From positions 62,001 through 126,000 of the forward strand of contig CACZAC010000005.1 in assembly GCA_902779125.1 (NCBI GenBank): a DNA stretch of 64,000 nucleotides, in the 5' to 3' direction. A model generated the notes under the pieces. It was not told the DNA's origin. It made no database searches and was given only the letters and a program-made list of their open reading frames with translations. This document shows positions 18,590-27,433 of this stretch, in pieces. Positions within the stretch are counted from its first letter, which is position 1; every line of letters starts with the position of its first letter. The translations under genes were made by a program, and so were the position numbers. The stretch comes from an uncultured Bacteroidales bacterium (GTDB lineage Bacteria > Bacteroidota > Bacteroidia > Bacteroidales > Muribaculaceae).

Positions 18590-20515
18590 ATGAATGTACA
18601 GTTTTTTTCAAAGAGTGCCCCCAAAAGGTTCCTACTCGTTATTTCAATACTGATGATAGGAGTGGTATTCCCGTCCCATACGGCTAAAGCAGACTACTAT
18701 CTTACATTCATGGATGGACGTCTCTATGTGTTTCCCAGCAAGTGTTACAAGAAGTTCTCAAAGGGTGCCGAAGAGATTACCTTTATAGCAAACGATGATG
18801 TAGTTTATTCCTACTTGTTGAGTGATATCAAGTCGATTGATCATCAATTGCCCAAGGAGTTGCCCATACTCACGTCCTATAAATTTAGCAACAAGTACAA
18901 CTATCAGGTGTTCACCGATGCCGTTGGAACTATTACTGATGATAGAGTTAGCGTCAAAGTTGCCGGAATCGGTAAACGGTTGACGGCTTCATTTGCTTTG
19001 TCTGACGAGAATGCCCGCGCCTATGTTGACGGTAAGGAGCAAGAGAGTAAGGTGAGTCGACTGCGTTTCGAGAACAACCGCACCTATGTCGTGGGCTACC
19101 CTGGCGACCTGATTCTTACCGAAATTGAAGAGGGAAAATACGCGATGATGCCGTTTGGCAATACATATAGCGTGAATGTTTATTTCTTGACGGACTATAG
19201 CACTTCTGTCCCCCGTATCGACATCAATACGGAGGGCGGGGTGAACATTTCCAGCAAGGATTACTATGTGAATGCTGAAATCATCATTAACGGGGCTAGG
19301 GTGTTTCCCTCGATGACCGACTCTGTGCAAATTAAAGGACGTGGTAATGACTCATGGTCCAGTAACCCTAATTCTAAGAACCCCTATCGTCTCAAGTTTG
19401 CCAACAAAGTAAAGCCATTCGGTCTTACCAAGGGTAAAAACTGGGTTTTATTGTCCAATAAAAGGCCGGGCTCGCTGCTGACCAATGCCTTCGGTATGAA
19501 AGCCGCAAGTTTGGTTGGGACGGTCGCTCCTAGTCACATTATTCCCGTAGATTTGTATATTAATGGTAAGTATAAGGGCAGTTATAATTTCACTGAGAAG
19601 GTGGGCATGGCTGGTAACAGTGTCGACCTGGACGATGAGACCAAAGCCGCTCTGCTGGAACTGGATACATATTTCGATGAACCAGAAACTCAAAAATTCA
19701 GATCAACTTATTATAATACTCCTGTCAATGTAAAAGACCCGGAATTTGGTGAAGACGAAACGCTTCTCTCATTAGCTTTGATACAGGACCGATATAACAG
19801 CTTGGAAGCAGCGATGAGGGGCGATGGTGATATCGCTGACCATGTGGATATCGATGCACTTGCTCGTTTTCTGTTAGCCAATGATTTAGTGCTCAACCGT
19901 GAGATATTTCATCCCAAGAGTACTTTCTGCTATAATGAGAACATTCTCAATGATAGTTCTAAGTTTATATTTGGACCCGTGTGGGATTTTGATTGGGCTT
20001 TCGGCTATAATGGTACCCACGCCTACACATATTTCAATAGAAATACCACTTTAGACTTCTTTTCTGTTAGTAATGAGTTTTTTAATGACCTGTTTAAGGA
20101 TAATCGTGTTAAATATAGTCTTTATAAATTGTGTCAGGAGTTTCTTGCAGACGGGCTTGATGAACTTTGTGAGTATTGCCAGGATTATTATGATTATGCC
20201 GCCCCGTCCATCACTAGCAATGATAATGCTGGATTTGATATAACCGACTATGGGAAACAGGTAGAAAAAGCCCAGAACTGGTTCACTCAGCGTGCCAATC
20301 TCATTTATGAGCAATTGAAGAATGAGATTGTGTTGCCGGGCGACGTGAACGGCAACGGTGTAGTGTCGATAACGGATATTACCGTGCTGATTGATTACAT
20401 GCTGTCTGGGAGTCACATCTTCATCATCAAGGATAATGCTGATGTGGATGGTAATGGCGAAATCACTATCAACGACGTGACGACATTGATTGACCAAATG
20501 CTTTCCATCGAGTAA
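18590..20515 (+). CDS. Secreted CotH-kinase-like protein with dockerin-like C terminus (copy 4)
   Basis: 641 residues from the ATG at 18590; a GTG three codons upstream is less likely. The signal peptide ends near HTAKADYYL and closely matches that of copy 2. CotH core: KGRGNDSW near 249, KNPYRLKFANKVKPFG, KGKNWVLLSNKRPG, EKVGMAGNSVDLDDE and FGPVWDFDWAFGY (a Phe replaces the usual Leu between the two Asp residues). The dockerin-like tail from about 582 has two canonical loops (GDVNGNGVVSITDITVLIDYML and ADVDGNGEITINDVTTLIDQML). Followed after 167 bp by the cohesin-like gene, which has its own promoter. Confidence 0.9.
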   Translation: MNVQFFSKSAPKRFLLVISILMIGVVFPSHTAKADYYLTFMDGRLYVFPSKCYKKFSKGAEEITFIANDDVVYSYLLSDIKSIDHQLPKELPILTSYKFSNKYNYQVFTDAVGTITDDRVSVKVAGIGKRLTASFALSDENARAYVDGKEQESKVSRLRFENNRTYVVGYPGDLILTEIEEGKYAMMPFGNTYSVNVYFLTDYSTSVPRIDINTEGGVNISSKDYYVNAEIIINGARVFPSMTDSVQIKGRGNDSWSSNPNSKNPYRLKFANKVKPFGLTKGKNWVLLSNKRPGSLLTNAFGMKAASLVGTVAPSHIIPVDLYINGKYKGSYNFTEKVGMAGNSVDLDDETKAALLELDTYFDEPETQKFRSTYYNTPVNVKDPEFGEDETLLSLALIQDRYNSLEAAMRGDGDIADHVDIDALARFLLANDLVLNREIFHPKSTFCYNENILNDSSKFIFGPVWDFDWAFGYNGTHAYTYFNRNTTLDFFSVSNEFFNDLFKDNRVKYSLYKLCQEFLADGLDELCEYCQDYYDYAAPSITSNDNAGFDITDYGKQVEKAQNWFTQRANLIYEQLKNEIVLPGDVNGNGVVSITDITVLIDYMLSGSHIFIIKDNADVDGNGEITINDVTTLIDQMLSIE

Positions 20516-20623
20516 TAAATTATGAAAATTACGACGATGTGCGCTCTACCATTGATTTGGGGAGCGCTCATTGTTTTCAAGTGGCATATTATGGGTTTTC
20601 ATTGAGAGTTTTTGTGGGATGAC

Positions 20624-20654
20624 TTGTACATTTGAAAAAGATAATGTACTTTTG
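20624..20654 (+). promoter_or_regulatory. Promoter of the cohesin-like gene
   Basis: TTG at 20624-20626, 20-bp spacer, TACTTTTG at 20647-20654. Leader of about 22 nt to the ATG at 20683. Shows that the cohesin-like gene is separately expressed from the CotH array. Confidence 0.6.
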
Positions 20655-20682
20655 CGGTTGGTGAATAAATAAATGATTGAAA

Positions 20683-21273
20683 ATGAGACGTTATTTGATA
20701 ATTTTAATGGCTGCCTTGGCGTTTAATGCCGTGGCTCAGAACAACCGTATCTATATCGAGGATTTTGAAATTATTCCTGACTCGAGTGTTTTGGTGCCGG
20801 TAATCCTGGCCAATCAAGATACCACGTGCGGTTTCCAGTTTAACATGACCCTGCCGGATGGTCTTGAGGTGGAGAAAGTCAGCATGACTGATAGAATCAG
20901 GGATTTGGGAATGAAACTGGAATACCACGAGAGGAATGGCAGTTCTGTGGTGATGATTTATTCCATGCAGCTGGCATATTGCGTTCCCGACACGATTGAA
21001 GTGTTGACAATCAAATTCAAGGCGGATGCCGATTTTAAGGGTGGAGAGGTTTCGCTGTGGAAATGCCGTGGAGCGAGGACTGATAACACTGGGCTCATTT
21101 TGAGCGATGCGACAACTCGTGTTAGTGTTCCCGAGCGTTCACTCGTTGGTGTCCCCATCGACAAGAAGAAAGAAAAAGAACAGTTCTTTGACTCAGATAT
21201 GCGCCCTGAAGTCAGCACGTCGGCTGGCAAGGTTTCTCAGAAACCCACCGAAAATAAGCGCATTAAAAAATAA
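20683..21273 (+). CDS. Small secreted cohesin-like protein
   Basis: 196 residues from the ATG at 20683 (a TTG two codons upstream is in frame but weaker). The signal peptide MRRYLIILMAALAFNAVAQ is followed by a single beta-sandwich at about 22-150 with the cohesin pattern: IYIEDFEIIPDSSVLVPVIL, then GFQFNMTLPDGLEVEKV, later YSMQLAY and a closing strand region EVLTIKFKADADFKGGEVSL. This is the order of conserved strands in cohesin and related Bacteroidetes cohesin-fold domains. A low-complexity charged tail (KKKEKEQFFDSD...NKRIKK) follows; there is no lipobox, transmembrane anchor or T9SS tail. Cohesins bind dockerins; here the gene sits directly after four dockerin-tailed CotH genes. Binding is inference, and the domain could be a general cohesin-fold adhesin. 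Confidence 0.7.
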   Translation: MRRYLIILMAALAFNAVAQNNRIYIEDFEIIPDSSVLVPVILANQDTTCGFQFNMTLPDGLEVEKVSMTDRIRDLGMKLEYHERNGSSVVMIYSMQLAYCVPDTIEVLTIKFKADADFKGGEVSLWKCRGARTDNTGLILSDATTRVSVPERSLVGVPIDKKKEKEQFFDSDMRPEVSTSAGKVSQKPTENKRIKK

Positions 21274-21292
21274 CTATGCAAGATTGTGATAT

Positions 21293-21333
21293 CAACTGCC
21301 ACTGATTCTCTTATGCTGATTCAGTGGCAGTTG
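21293..21333 (+). terminator. Terminator-like hairpin after the cohesin-like gene
   Basis: Perfect 13-bp stem (CAACTGCCACTGA at 21293-21305 with its complement at 21321-21333), 19 bp after the stop, followed by a TTGTTTGTTG stretch. Confidence 0.7.
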
Positions 21334-21479
21334 TTTGTTGTGATGCGTTTCTATAATCCTATATGGGTCGCCCACGGATATCGATAGCGGTTTACATTGA
21401 AGTCACGGCAATGACGGGTGAGTGATTAAACCAATTTTTGGAATCGAGGTCTAAGGGGAGACACTAATGATTTTAAACG

Positions 21480-22223
21480 ATGAAAAAATTACTCACAATA
21501 ATGATGCTGGTGGTGGCAATAGCAGTGCCTCAGCAAACGATGGCAAGGGATTTCAGCAACGAGACCCTCAACTATGAGATTGTCTATCATTGGGGCATGA
21601 TATGGAAACATGCTGCTGATGCAACGCTGACGACTCGCAAGACCAAGGACGGCTATTTTGCTCAGCTTACAGGCAAGACCCGCTCCTGGGCCGACAAGGT
21701 TTATCCTGTGCGCGACACCCTCAAGTGCACCATGAACAGCAACCTCAAGCCGTTGCGATACGAGAAGTTGACCCATGAGAAGGACTACTATGCCCGTGAC
21801 GTCATCAAGTTTAATTACAATTATAGCCACACCTCGGCCCACTGCACGCGTTACCGCAAGAGTGGGACAACGAGTATCGACTTGAGCGCCAAGTCACAGG
21901 CCTATGACATGGTGAGTGTGTTCTATATGTTACGCAATCTGGACTATGACGAACTGAGCCGCAACAAGAATTATACGACCGTGATTTTCTCTGGTAAGGA
22001 AAAGGAATACCTCACCATCAATTACAAGGGTATAGAGACCATCAAAATGCGCGATGGTACCAAGCGCAAGGCTCACTGCATCAACTTCAGCTTCACCCAG
22101 AAAGGTGGGAAAAAATCCAGTGACAACCTCACTGCATGGATGTCAACTGAAGCCGACCGCATCCCGTTGCTTCTCGTGGGCAAGCTGCCCGTCGGTGAGG
22201 TGAAATGCTATTATAAGAAATGA
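21480..22223 (+). CDS. DUF3108 family exported protein
   Basis: 247 residues with signal peptide (MKKLLTIMMLVVAIAVPQQTMA). The mature protein begins FSNETLNYEIVYHWGMIWKHAADATLTTR, the hallmark of DUF3108, and continues as a single beta-rich domain to the end (ending KLPVGEVKCYYKK). The family is periplasmic or outer-membrane associated with no established biochemical role. Single gene between two hairpins, so probably monocistronic. No Bacteroidetes-type promoter was clear in the 200 bp upstream. Confidence 0.85.
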   Translation: MKKLLTIMMLVVAIAVPQQTMARDFSNETLNYEIVYHWGMIWKHAADATLTTRKTKDGYFAQLTGKTRSWADKVYPVRDTLKCTMNSNLKPLRYEKLTHEKDYYARDVIKFNYNYSHTSAHCTRYRKSGTTSIDLSAKSQAYDMVSVFYMLRNLDYDELSRNKNYTTVIFSGKEKEYLTINYKGIETIKMRDGTKRKAHCINFSFTQKGGKKSSDNLTAWMSTEADRIPLLLVGKLPVGEVKCYYKK

Positions 22224-22264
22224 CTCACCGGTTGTGATCCCAATCAATATGGATAGATGATGAT

Positions 22265-22305
22265 ACTGTCCCAAATTTCACGAATTGTGGATAATTTGGG
22301 GCAGT
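22265..22305 (+). terminator. Terminator-like hairpin after the DUF3108 gene
   Basis: 13-bp stem with one G-T pair (ACTGTCCCAAATT at 22265-22277, AATTTGGGGCAGT at 22293-22305), followed by TGCTTTTATG. Confidence 0.6.
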
Positions 22306-22332
22306 TGCTTTTATGTTTATAAATTATTGTAG

Positions 22333-22340
22333 TAATTTTG
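22333..22340 (+). promoter_or_regulatory. Minus-7 element of the efflux operon
   Basis: TAATTTTG then CATT, 42 bp before the ATG of the TolC-like gene. No ideally spaced upstream TTTG. Confidence 0.45.
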
Positions 22341-22381
22341 CATTATTAAAACAGACCGATATCTCTAGAATTTAGGATAAT

Positions 22382-23812
22382 ATGCGAAACATCGTTTTTA
22401 TAGTGCTTTGCGCCATGTCGATGGTGGCTTCGTCACAGGTTGTGACTCTGGACTCATGCCGCCACATGGCTTTGCGCAATAACAAGGAAATCCAGCAGGC
22501 TTCGCTTGCCATAGAAAAGGCAGGCTATCAGCGCAAGGAGGCTGCCGCCGCCTATCTGCCCCAGTTCGATCTCACTGCAGGCTATATTTACAACTCGCGC
22601 AAGGTCTCGCTCATCAAGGAGGACCAAATGCTGCCTACAAAGTCGTTCAATTTGCAGACCGGTGCCTATGACTACAATTTGGTCGTTGACCCGCGCACGG
22701 GTGCACCGCTGCAGCTCGAGAATGGCCAATATGTACCCGCTACAATCGCCCTGCTGCCCAAGAGCGGTCTCACCTATAACATTCACAATCTGATGGGTGG
22801 CGCCCTCACGGTAACCCAGCCCATCTACATGGGTGGCAAAATTACCGCCATGAACCAGATTACCGACCTAGCACAGCAACTTGCCCATGAGATGCGCGAG
22901 AGTAAGGTCGAGGATGTTATTTATAACGTGGACGCTGCCTACTGGCAGGTCGTCTCGCTGTGTGCCAAGCAGAAACTGGCCCGCAGCTACGTTGAACTGG
23001 TTCAGCATCTCGATGATGATGTCAAGGCGATGGTTGGTGAGGGTGTCGCAACGCGTGCCAACCAATTGGCCGTTGACGTGAAACTCAATGAGGCGAACGT
23101 TGATTTGACCAAGGTGGATAACGGTGTAACCCTGTCGCGCATGTTGCTCGCACAGTTGTGCGGACTGCCCGTGAACACCATGATGACACTGGCTGATGAG
23201 GGACATGACGAACTGAACCTCTCCCTTGCTCCGTCCAACTTCAATCTAAATGAGGTGTATGACAATCGCCACGACGTCCGCTCACTGGTGCTGGCTACCA
23301 AAATCTATGACCAGCAGGTCAAGGTGGCCCGCAGCGAAATGATGCCCAAACTGGCCGCTGTTGCTGCACTCCACGCCACAAACCCTAACAGCTATGATGG
23401 TTTTGAGAACCGTTTCGGCGCCGCCTTCAGCGTGGGCGCAACATTAAGGGTGCCCTTGTGGCACTGGGGTGGCCTGAGCAACAAGGTAAAGGCCGCACAG
23501 GTCGATGCCAATGTCAAGCGGCTGGAACTCGACGATGCCAAGGAGAAAATCGCTTTGCAGATTAGCCAGGCGGCTTTCAGCTATCAGGAAGCCTTCAAGA
23601 CCTTCGAGGCCACAAGAGCCAATCTTGCCCAGGCTGATGAGAACTTGCGCATTGCTAATATTGCATTTAAGGAGGGCATGGGCACCATCGATGAGGTCCT
23701 GGCTGCCCAGACAGCATGGCTCAAAGCTAATAGTGAGAAGATTGATGCCGAAATCAATGTTCAGCTCACTCATGAGTACTTGAACAAGGTGATGGGCACA
23801 ATGAATTATTAG
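22382..23812 (+). CDS. TolC-family outer-membrane efflux channel
   Basis: 476 residues with signal peptide (MRNIVFIVLCAMSMVASSQ). Two OEP-type halves rich in long amphipathic helices, starting VVTLDSCRHMALRNNKEIQ and GYQRKEAAAAYLPQFDLTAGY, and ending with the typical AFKEGMGTIDEVLAAQTAWLKA region. TolC homologues form trimeric channels through the outer membrane and periplasm. First gene of a four-gene efflux unit (TolC, HlyD, two ABC-2 permeases); the gap to the next gene is 88 bp and holds CTAG-type repeats. Confidence 0.93.
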   Translation: MRNIVFIVLCAMSMVASSQVVTLDSCRHMALRNNKEIQQASLAIEKAGYQRKEAAAAYLPQFDLTAGYIYNSRKVSLIKEDQMLPTKSFNLQTGAYDYNLVVDPRTGAPLQLENGQYVPATIALLPKSGLTYNIHNLMGGALTVTQPIYMGGKITAMNQITDLAQQLAHEMRESKVEDVIYNVDAAYWQVVSLCAKQKLARSYVELVQHLDDDVKAMVGEGVATRANQLAVDVKLNEANVDLTKVDNGVTLSRMLLAQLCGLPVNTMMTLADEGHDELNLSLAPSNFNLNEVYDNRHDVRSLVLATKIYDQQVKVARSEMMPKLAAVAALHATNPNSYDGFENRFGAAFSVGATLRVPLWHWGGLSNKVKAAQVDANVKRLELDDAKEKIALQISQAAFSYQEAFKTFEATRANLAQADENLRIANIAFKEGMGTIDEVLAAQTAWLKANSEKIDAEINVQLTHEYLNKVMGTMNY

Positions 23813-23815
23813 TCC

Positions 23816-23882
23816 AATAGATAGTCCAGATAATCTAGAAAATCCAGGAAATCCAAACCATCCACATTAACTAGCAACTAAC
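23816..23882 (+). repeat. CTAGA/ATCCA-type intergenic leader repeat
   Basis: Short imperfect direct repeats (ATAGTCCAG, AATCTAGAAAATCCAGG, AAATCC) ending in an A-rich stretch before the next ATG. The same vocabulary recurs before other genes in the window. Confidence 0.5.
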
Positions 23883-23900
23883 AACACAAAACTTAATAAT

Positions 23901-24911
23901 ATGGAAAAAGACGAACAGAGAACTGTGGTACGCAAGAAGGATAAGGCATTGCTGGCAGCCCTGGCAGTGTTTGCTCTAGTGATGGCATGTATCGCTATCG
24001 TGGGTATATTGCTCATCCATCCTGCCGACACGGTCATTCAAGGACAGGCCGACTGTGATGCCGTGCGCGTGAGCGGCAAGTTGCCAGGCCGCATCGTGCG
24101 CTTCTATGTGCACGAGGGTGACACCGTTCACAAAGGTGACAAACTGGTGAGCATCTACTCCAGCACCGTTGATGCCAAGTACTATCAGGCCAAACAGATG
24201 CAGGAAGCCGCCGCTTCCCAAAACCAGAAGGCCGAAAAGGGTACCCGCGAGGAATTGAAGCAAGGCGCCTACAACATGTGGCAGCAGGCAATTGCCGCAC
24301 AAACCATTGCCGAGAAGACTTATCAGCGCGTGGAGAATCTCTTCAAGCAGGGCGTGGCTACCCAGCAGAAACGTGACGAAGCCAAGGCTGCATATGATGC
24401 CGCTACGGCCCAGGTCAAGGCTGCCAAGGCACAGTATGACATGGCAGTGAGGGGAGCCCAGCAGGAGGACAAGAATGCCTCCAGGAGCATGGCCAATGCC
24501 GCCCGCGGTACGGTTATGGAGGTGGAAAGCTTGCTCGAGGACCAGGTGCTCGTAGCGCCTTGTGACGGTGAGGTGAGCGAGATTTACCCTCAGGAGGGTG
24601 AACTCGTGGCCATGGGTTCTCCCATTATGTCGATTGCCAAATTGGATGACATGTGGGTTAGTTTCAGCGTACGCGAGGAGGTACTCAACGACTTGCCTAT
24701 GGGCAAGGAGGTGAACGTGACGATTCCTGCTTTGAATAACATGAAAACCAAGATGTCTGTCTATTATATTCACGATATGGGTAGTTATGCCGTTTGGCAG
24801 GCTGCCAAGGCTCAAGGCCAGTATGACAGTAAGACCTTTGAGGTGAAGATGCGCCCCGTGAGCAAGGTGCCCAACCTGCGCCCTGGTATGTCGGTAATTC
24901 TTGAGAAGTGA
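23901..24911 (+). CDS. HlyD-family periplasmic adaptor (membrane fusion protein)
   Basis: 336 residues. A short cytoplasmic start is followed by one transmembrane segment at about 16-40, a lipoyl/biotinyl-like half (RVSGKLPGRIVRFYVHEGDTVHKGDKLVSIY), an Ala/Gln/Lys-rich coiled-coil hairpin at about 80-185, the second lipoyl half (VLVAPCDGEVSEIYPQEGEL) and a beta-barrel domain. It bridges an inner-membrane transporter to the TolC channel encoded just upstream. Next gene starts 50 bp downstream on the same strand. Confidence 0.93.
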   Translation: MEKDEQRTVVRKKDKALLAALAVFALVMACIAIVGILLIHPADTVIQGQADCDAVRVSGKLPGRIVRFYVHEGDTVHKGDKLVSIYSSTVDAKYYQAKQMQEAAASQNQKAEKGTREELKQGAYNMWQQAIAAQTIAEKTYQRVENLFKQGVATQQKRDEAKAAYDAATAQVKAAKAQYDMAVRGAQQEDKNASRSMANAARGTVMEVESLLEDQVLVAPCDGEVSEIYPQEGELVAMGSPIMSIAKLDDMWVSFSVREEVLNDLPMGKEVNVTIPALNNMKTKMSVYYIHDMGSYAVWQAAKAQGQYDSKTFEVKMRPVSKVPNLRPGMSVILEK

Positions 24912-24935
24912 TTAGCTAAAAGTAACAGCCTATCA

Positions 24936-24960
24936 ATATAGTCTATAGCATCTAGAAGTC
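24936..24960 (+). repeat. CTAGA-type intergenic leader repeat
   Basis: Contains TATAGTCTATAGCATCTAGA directly abutting the ATG at 24961. The 12-mer ATCTAGAAGTCA is shared with the leader of sufC near 54708. Confidence 0.5.
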
Positions 24961-26127
24961 ATGATATTGAAATATATAGGGAATTCGTTTAAGCGCGGGT
25001 GTGTCCAACTCGTGCGGCGACCCATGTATTTCCTGCTGATTGTCATCATGCCGCTGCTGTGCTCGTGGTTCCTGATGGACCTCATTAAGGGCGGCTCGGT
25101 ACAGAATGTACCTGTAGGCATTGTTGACCTGGATAACAGCATCATGTCAAGACAGGTGTTGCGCACGCTCAACGGATTGCAGCAGGTGAACATCAGCCAC
25201 CGCTATAGCAATTTTGCCGAGGCACGCGATGCTGTGCAGCGTGGCGAGGTGATGGGCTTCTTCCTTCTTCCCGAATATTTGGAAGAGGAGGCTCTGGGTG
25301 GTCGTCGCCCCGTGGTGAGCTACTATGTGAACTATGCGTACTATGCGCCCGCATCGATGCAGTACAAGGGTTTCAAGACCATGTCACTGCTCGCCAACGG
25401 TGCCATTGTGCAGACAGCCTTGCGCACTGTGGGTGTCCCCAACGAGAAGATTGCAGCCACCCTGCAACCCTACCAAACCCACATCCACATGCCAGGCAAC
25501 CCGTTCATCAACTATGATTATTACTTGAACTCGACCTTTGTGCCCTGTTTCCTGTCACTGTTCATCCTGCTAGTGACGGCGTTTTCGCTGGGACTGGAGT
25601 TGAAGTCTGGCTTGAGCCGCCAGTGGCTGAGGACTTCAGGCAACAGCATGTTCCTTGCCCTGGTTGGCAAACTCGTGCCGCAGACCGTCCTGTTCACCAT
25701 TGTGGGTTGGTTCATCCAGTGGATGATGTACCGTTGTTATGACTTCCCGCTGAACTGTAATCCTTGGAACATGCTCTTGGCGATGTTCCTGCTTGTTGTC
25801 GCCAACCAGAGTTTTGCCGTGCTGATGTACTGTTTTACGCCCAACTTCCGTTTCGGCACGATGTTGTGTACCCTGCTGGGCATGGTGTCGTTCTCGTTTA
25901 CTGGTTTCTCATTGCCTCAGGAGGCTATGTACCCCTGGGTAGAGGCACTGGGCTTTACAGTGCCCATCAAGTATTATTTCCTCATCATGGTTGATCAGGC
26001 CCTAAACGGCATCGACCTGTACTATTCAAGAGTTTATTATGCTGCACTCATCGGATTCACCATCCTGCCCATGCTATTGTCGTGGCGCTTGAAGAAAGAG
26101 TGCATGAATCCCGTGTATGTGCCCTGA
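24961..26127 (+). CDS. ABC-2 type permease (first of pair)
   Basis: 388 residues. One transmembrane segment near 22-41, a soluble extracytoplasmic domain of about 140 residues (VGIVDLDNSIMSRQVLRTL ... GFFLLPEYLEEEAL), then five or so transmembrane helices from about 195 to 380. This is the ABC2_membrane_3 architecture found in YbhR/YhhJ-type drug or lipid exporters. No nucleotide-binding domain is present in the protein or the operon. The following permease gene starts five bases after this stop (overlapping if its upstream ATG at 26117 is used), so the two are translationally linked and likely form a heterodimer. Confidence 0.9.
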   Translation: MILKYIGNSFKRGCVQLVRRPMYFLLIVIMPLLCSWFLMDLIKGGSVQNVPVGIVDLDNSIMSRQVLRTLNGLQQVNISHRYSNFAEARDAVQRGEVMGFFLLPEYLEEEALGGRRPVVSYYVNYAYYAPASMQYKGFKTMSLLANGAIVQTALRTVGVPNEKIAATLQPYQTHIHMPGNPFINYDYYLNSTFVPCFLSLFILLVTAFSLGLELKSGLSRQWLRTSGNSMFLALVGKLVPQTVLFTIVGWFIQWMMYRCYDFPLNCNPWNMLLAMFLLVVANQSFAVLMYCFTPNFRFGTMLCTLLGMVSFSFTGFSLPQEAMYPWVEALGFTVPIKYYFLIMVDQALNGIDLYYSRVYYAALIGFTILPMLLSWRLKKECMNPVYVP

Positions 26128-26131
26128 TGAT

Positions 26132-27388
26132 ATGACCGAGAAAGTAAAACATAGCAGACTGTTCCTGTGGTTTGTGCAGGTTCTGAGGGTATGTGGACGC
26201 GAGTTGTTGCTTGTGTTCCGTGACGAGGGTGTAGTGATTTTCTTCCTCGTGCTCAATGCGATTTACCCTGTGCTCTATGCACTCATCTATAATCCCGAGG
26301 TGGTGCGTGACGAGGCTGTAGTTGTCGTTGACGACAACCGCACCGCCATGAGCCGTGACCTTATTCGTCGCATGGATGCCACTCAGGAGGTCGCGATCGT
26401 GGGGTATGCTGCCAATATGCAGGAGGCCCAGGAGGCGATGCACAGCAAGGCGTGCTATGGGATCCTGTATGTGCCGCGCGATTTCAGTCAGAGTGTTACC
26501 CGTGGCGAGCAGGGCCATGTATCGCTCTACTGCGACATGAGCGTGATGATGCGTTACAAGGCGATGTTCTCGGCTTTGACTAATGTCACCCAAACTATGG
26601 GTAATGAACGGCTTACGGCTATCGTTGAACCCGTGCTTAACACCAGTGGCTCTGTCATCGAGAACCATCAGGTGCCTGTGGGTAATCCAGCGATGGGTAT
26701 TGCCAGCGCAGTTCTGCTGTTTATTCTGCCGCTGGTACTGCAACAGAGTATGATATTGGGTATTGCTATGTTGCATGGCGGCGGCATCGAACGCCGTCGT
26801 CGCAATGGCGGCCATGACCCGATGGCGATTGAAGCTAGCCCTGGGGCAACCATCATTGGCAAGATGATGTGCCATCAGATTATCTACGTCATCCCCGTCA
26901 TTTATGTGTTGCACTATGTGCCGCTGATGTTCGGATTCCCCCAATATGGAAACTTCTTGCACATCATCTGTTTGGCTATTCCCTTTGTCATTGCTGTTTC
27001 GTTCATGGGACAGACGTTGTCGGCTGTTGTCAACGAGCGCGAGAGCGTATTCTTGCTCTTTGTGTTCTCGTCAGTGATTTTTGTATTCCTGACGGGTGTT
27101 TCATGGCCGCGATATCTGATGTCTAGACTGTGGTGGCTCGTTGGCGACTGTGTGCCAGCCACTTGGATGAGTAACGGCTATGTGCTGATGCAAAGCAACG
27201 GCGCCACCCTTTATCAAGTGCAGCATCAATACTGGATGTTGTGGCTGCAACTTCCTGTGATGTTTATATTGGCCTATGTTGTCGAGCGTTTCATCAATCG
27301 TCGCCGTTACCGTTCCTGGATTGCGGCCAGTGAGGACAATCCCCGCATTCTCACCCGTATTGACCTGGCTAAAAATGGAGTCGGATAG
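26132..27388 (+). CDS. ABC-2 type permease (second of pair)
   Basis: 418 residues from the ATG at 26132; an in-frame ATG at 26117 overlaps the previous gene's end. Same architecture as its neighbour: first transmembrane helix near 37-55, an extracytoplasmic domain (VVVVDDNRTAMSRDLIRRMD ... GILYVPRDFSQSV), then a membrane block at about 190-395. Presumed partner of the upstream permease in a TolC/HlyD-linked tripartite exporter. The substrate is unknown and no ATPase is encoded nearby. Confidence 0.9.
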   Translation: MTEKVKHSRLFLWFVQVLRVCGRELLLVFRDEGVVIFFLVLNAIYPVLYALIYNPEVVRDEAVVVVDDNRTAMSRDLIRRMDATQEVAIVGYAANMQEAQEAMHSKACYGILYVPRDFSQSVTRGEQGHVSLYCDMSVMMRYKAMFSALTNVTQTMGNERLTAIVEPVLNTSGSVIENHQVPVGNPAMGIASAVLLFILPLVLQQSMILGIAMLHGGGIERRRRNGGHDPMAIEASPGATIIGKMMCHQIIYVIPVIYVLHYVPLMFGFPQYGNFLHIICLAIPFVIAVSFMGQTLSAVVNERESVFLLFVFSSVIFVFLTGVSWPRYLMSRLWWLVGDCVPATWMSNGYVLMQSNGATLYQVQHQYWMLWLQLPVMFILAYVVERFINRRRYRSWIAASEDNPRILTRIDLAKNGVG

Positions 27389-27433
27389 TCATCTACCCTA
27401 TCTTCAATAACCATTCTATTTCTGTTCCCTCCG

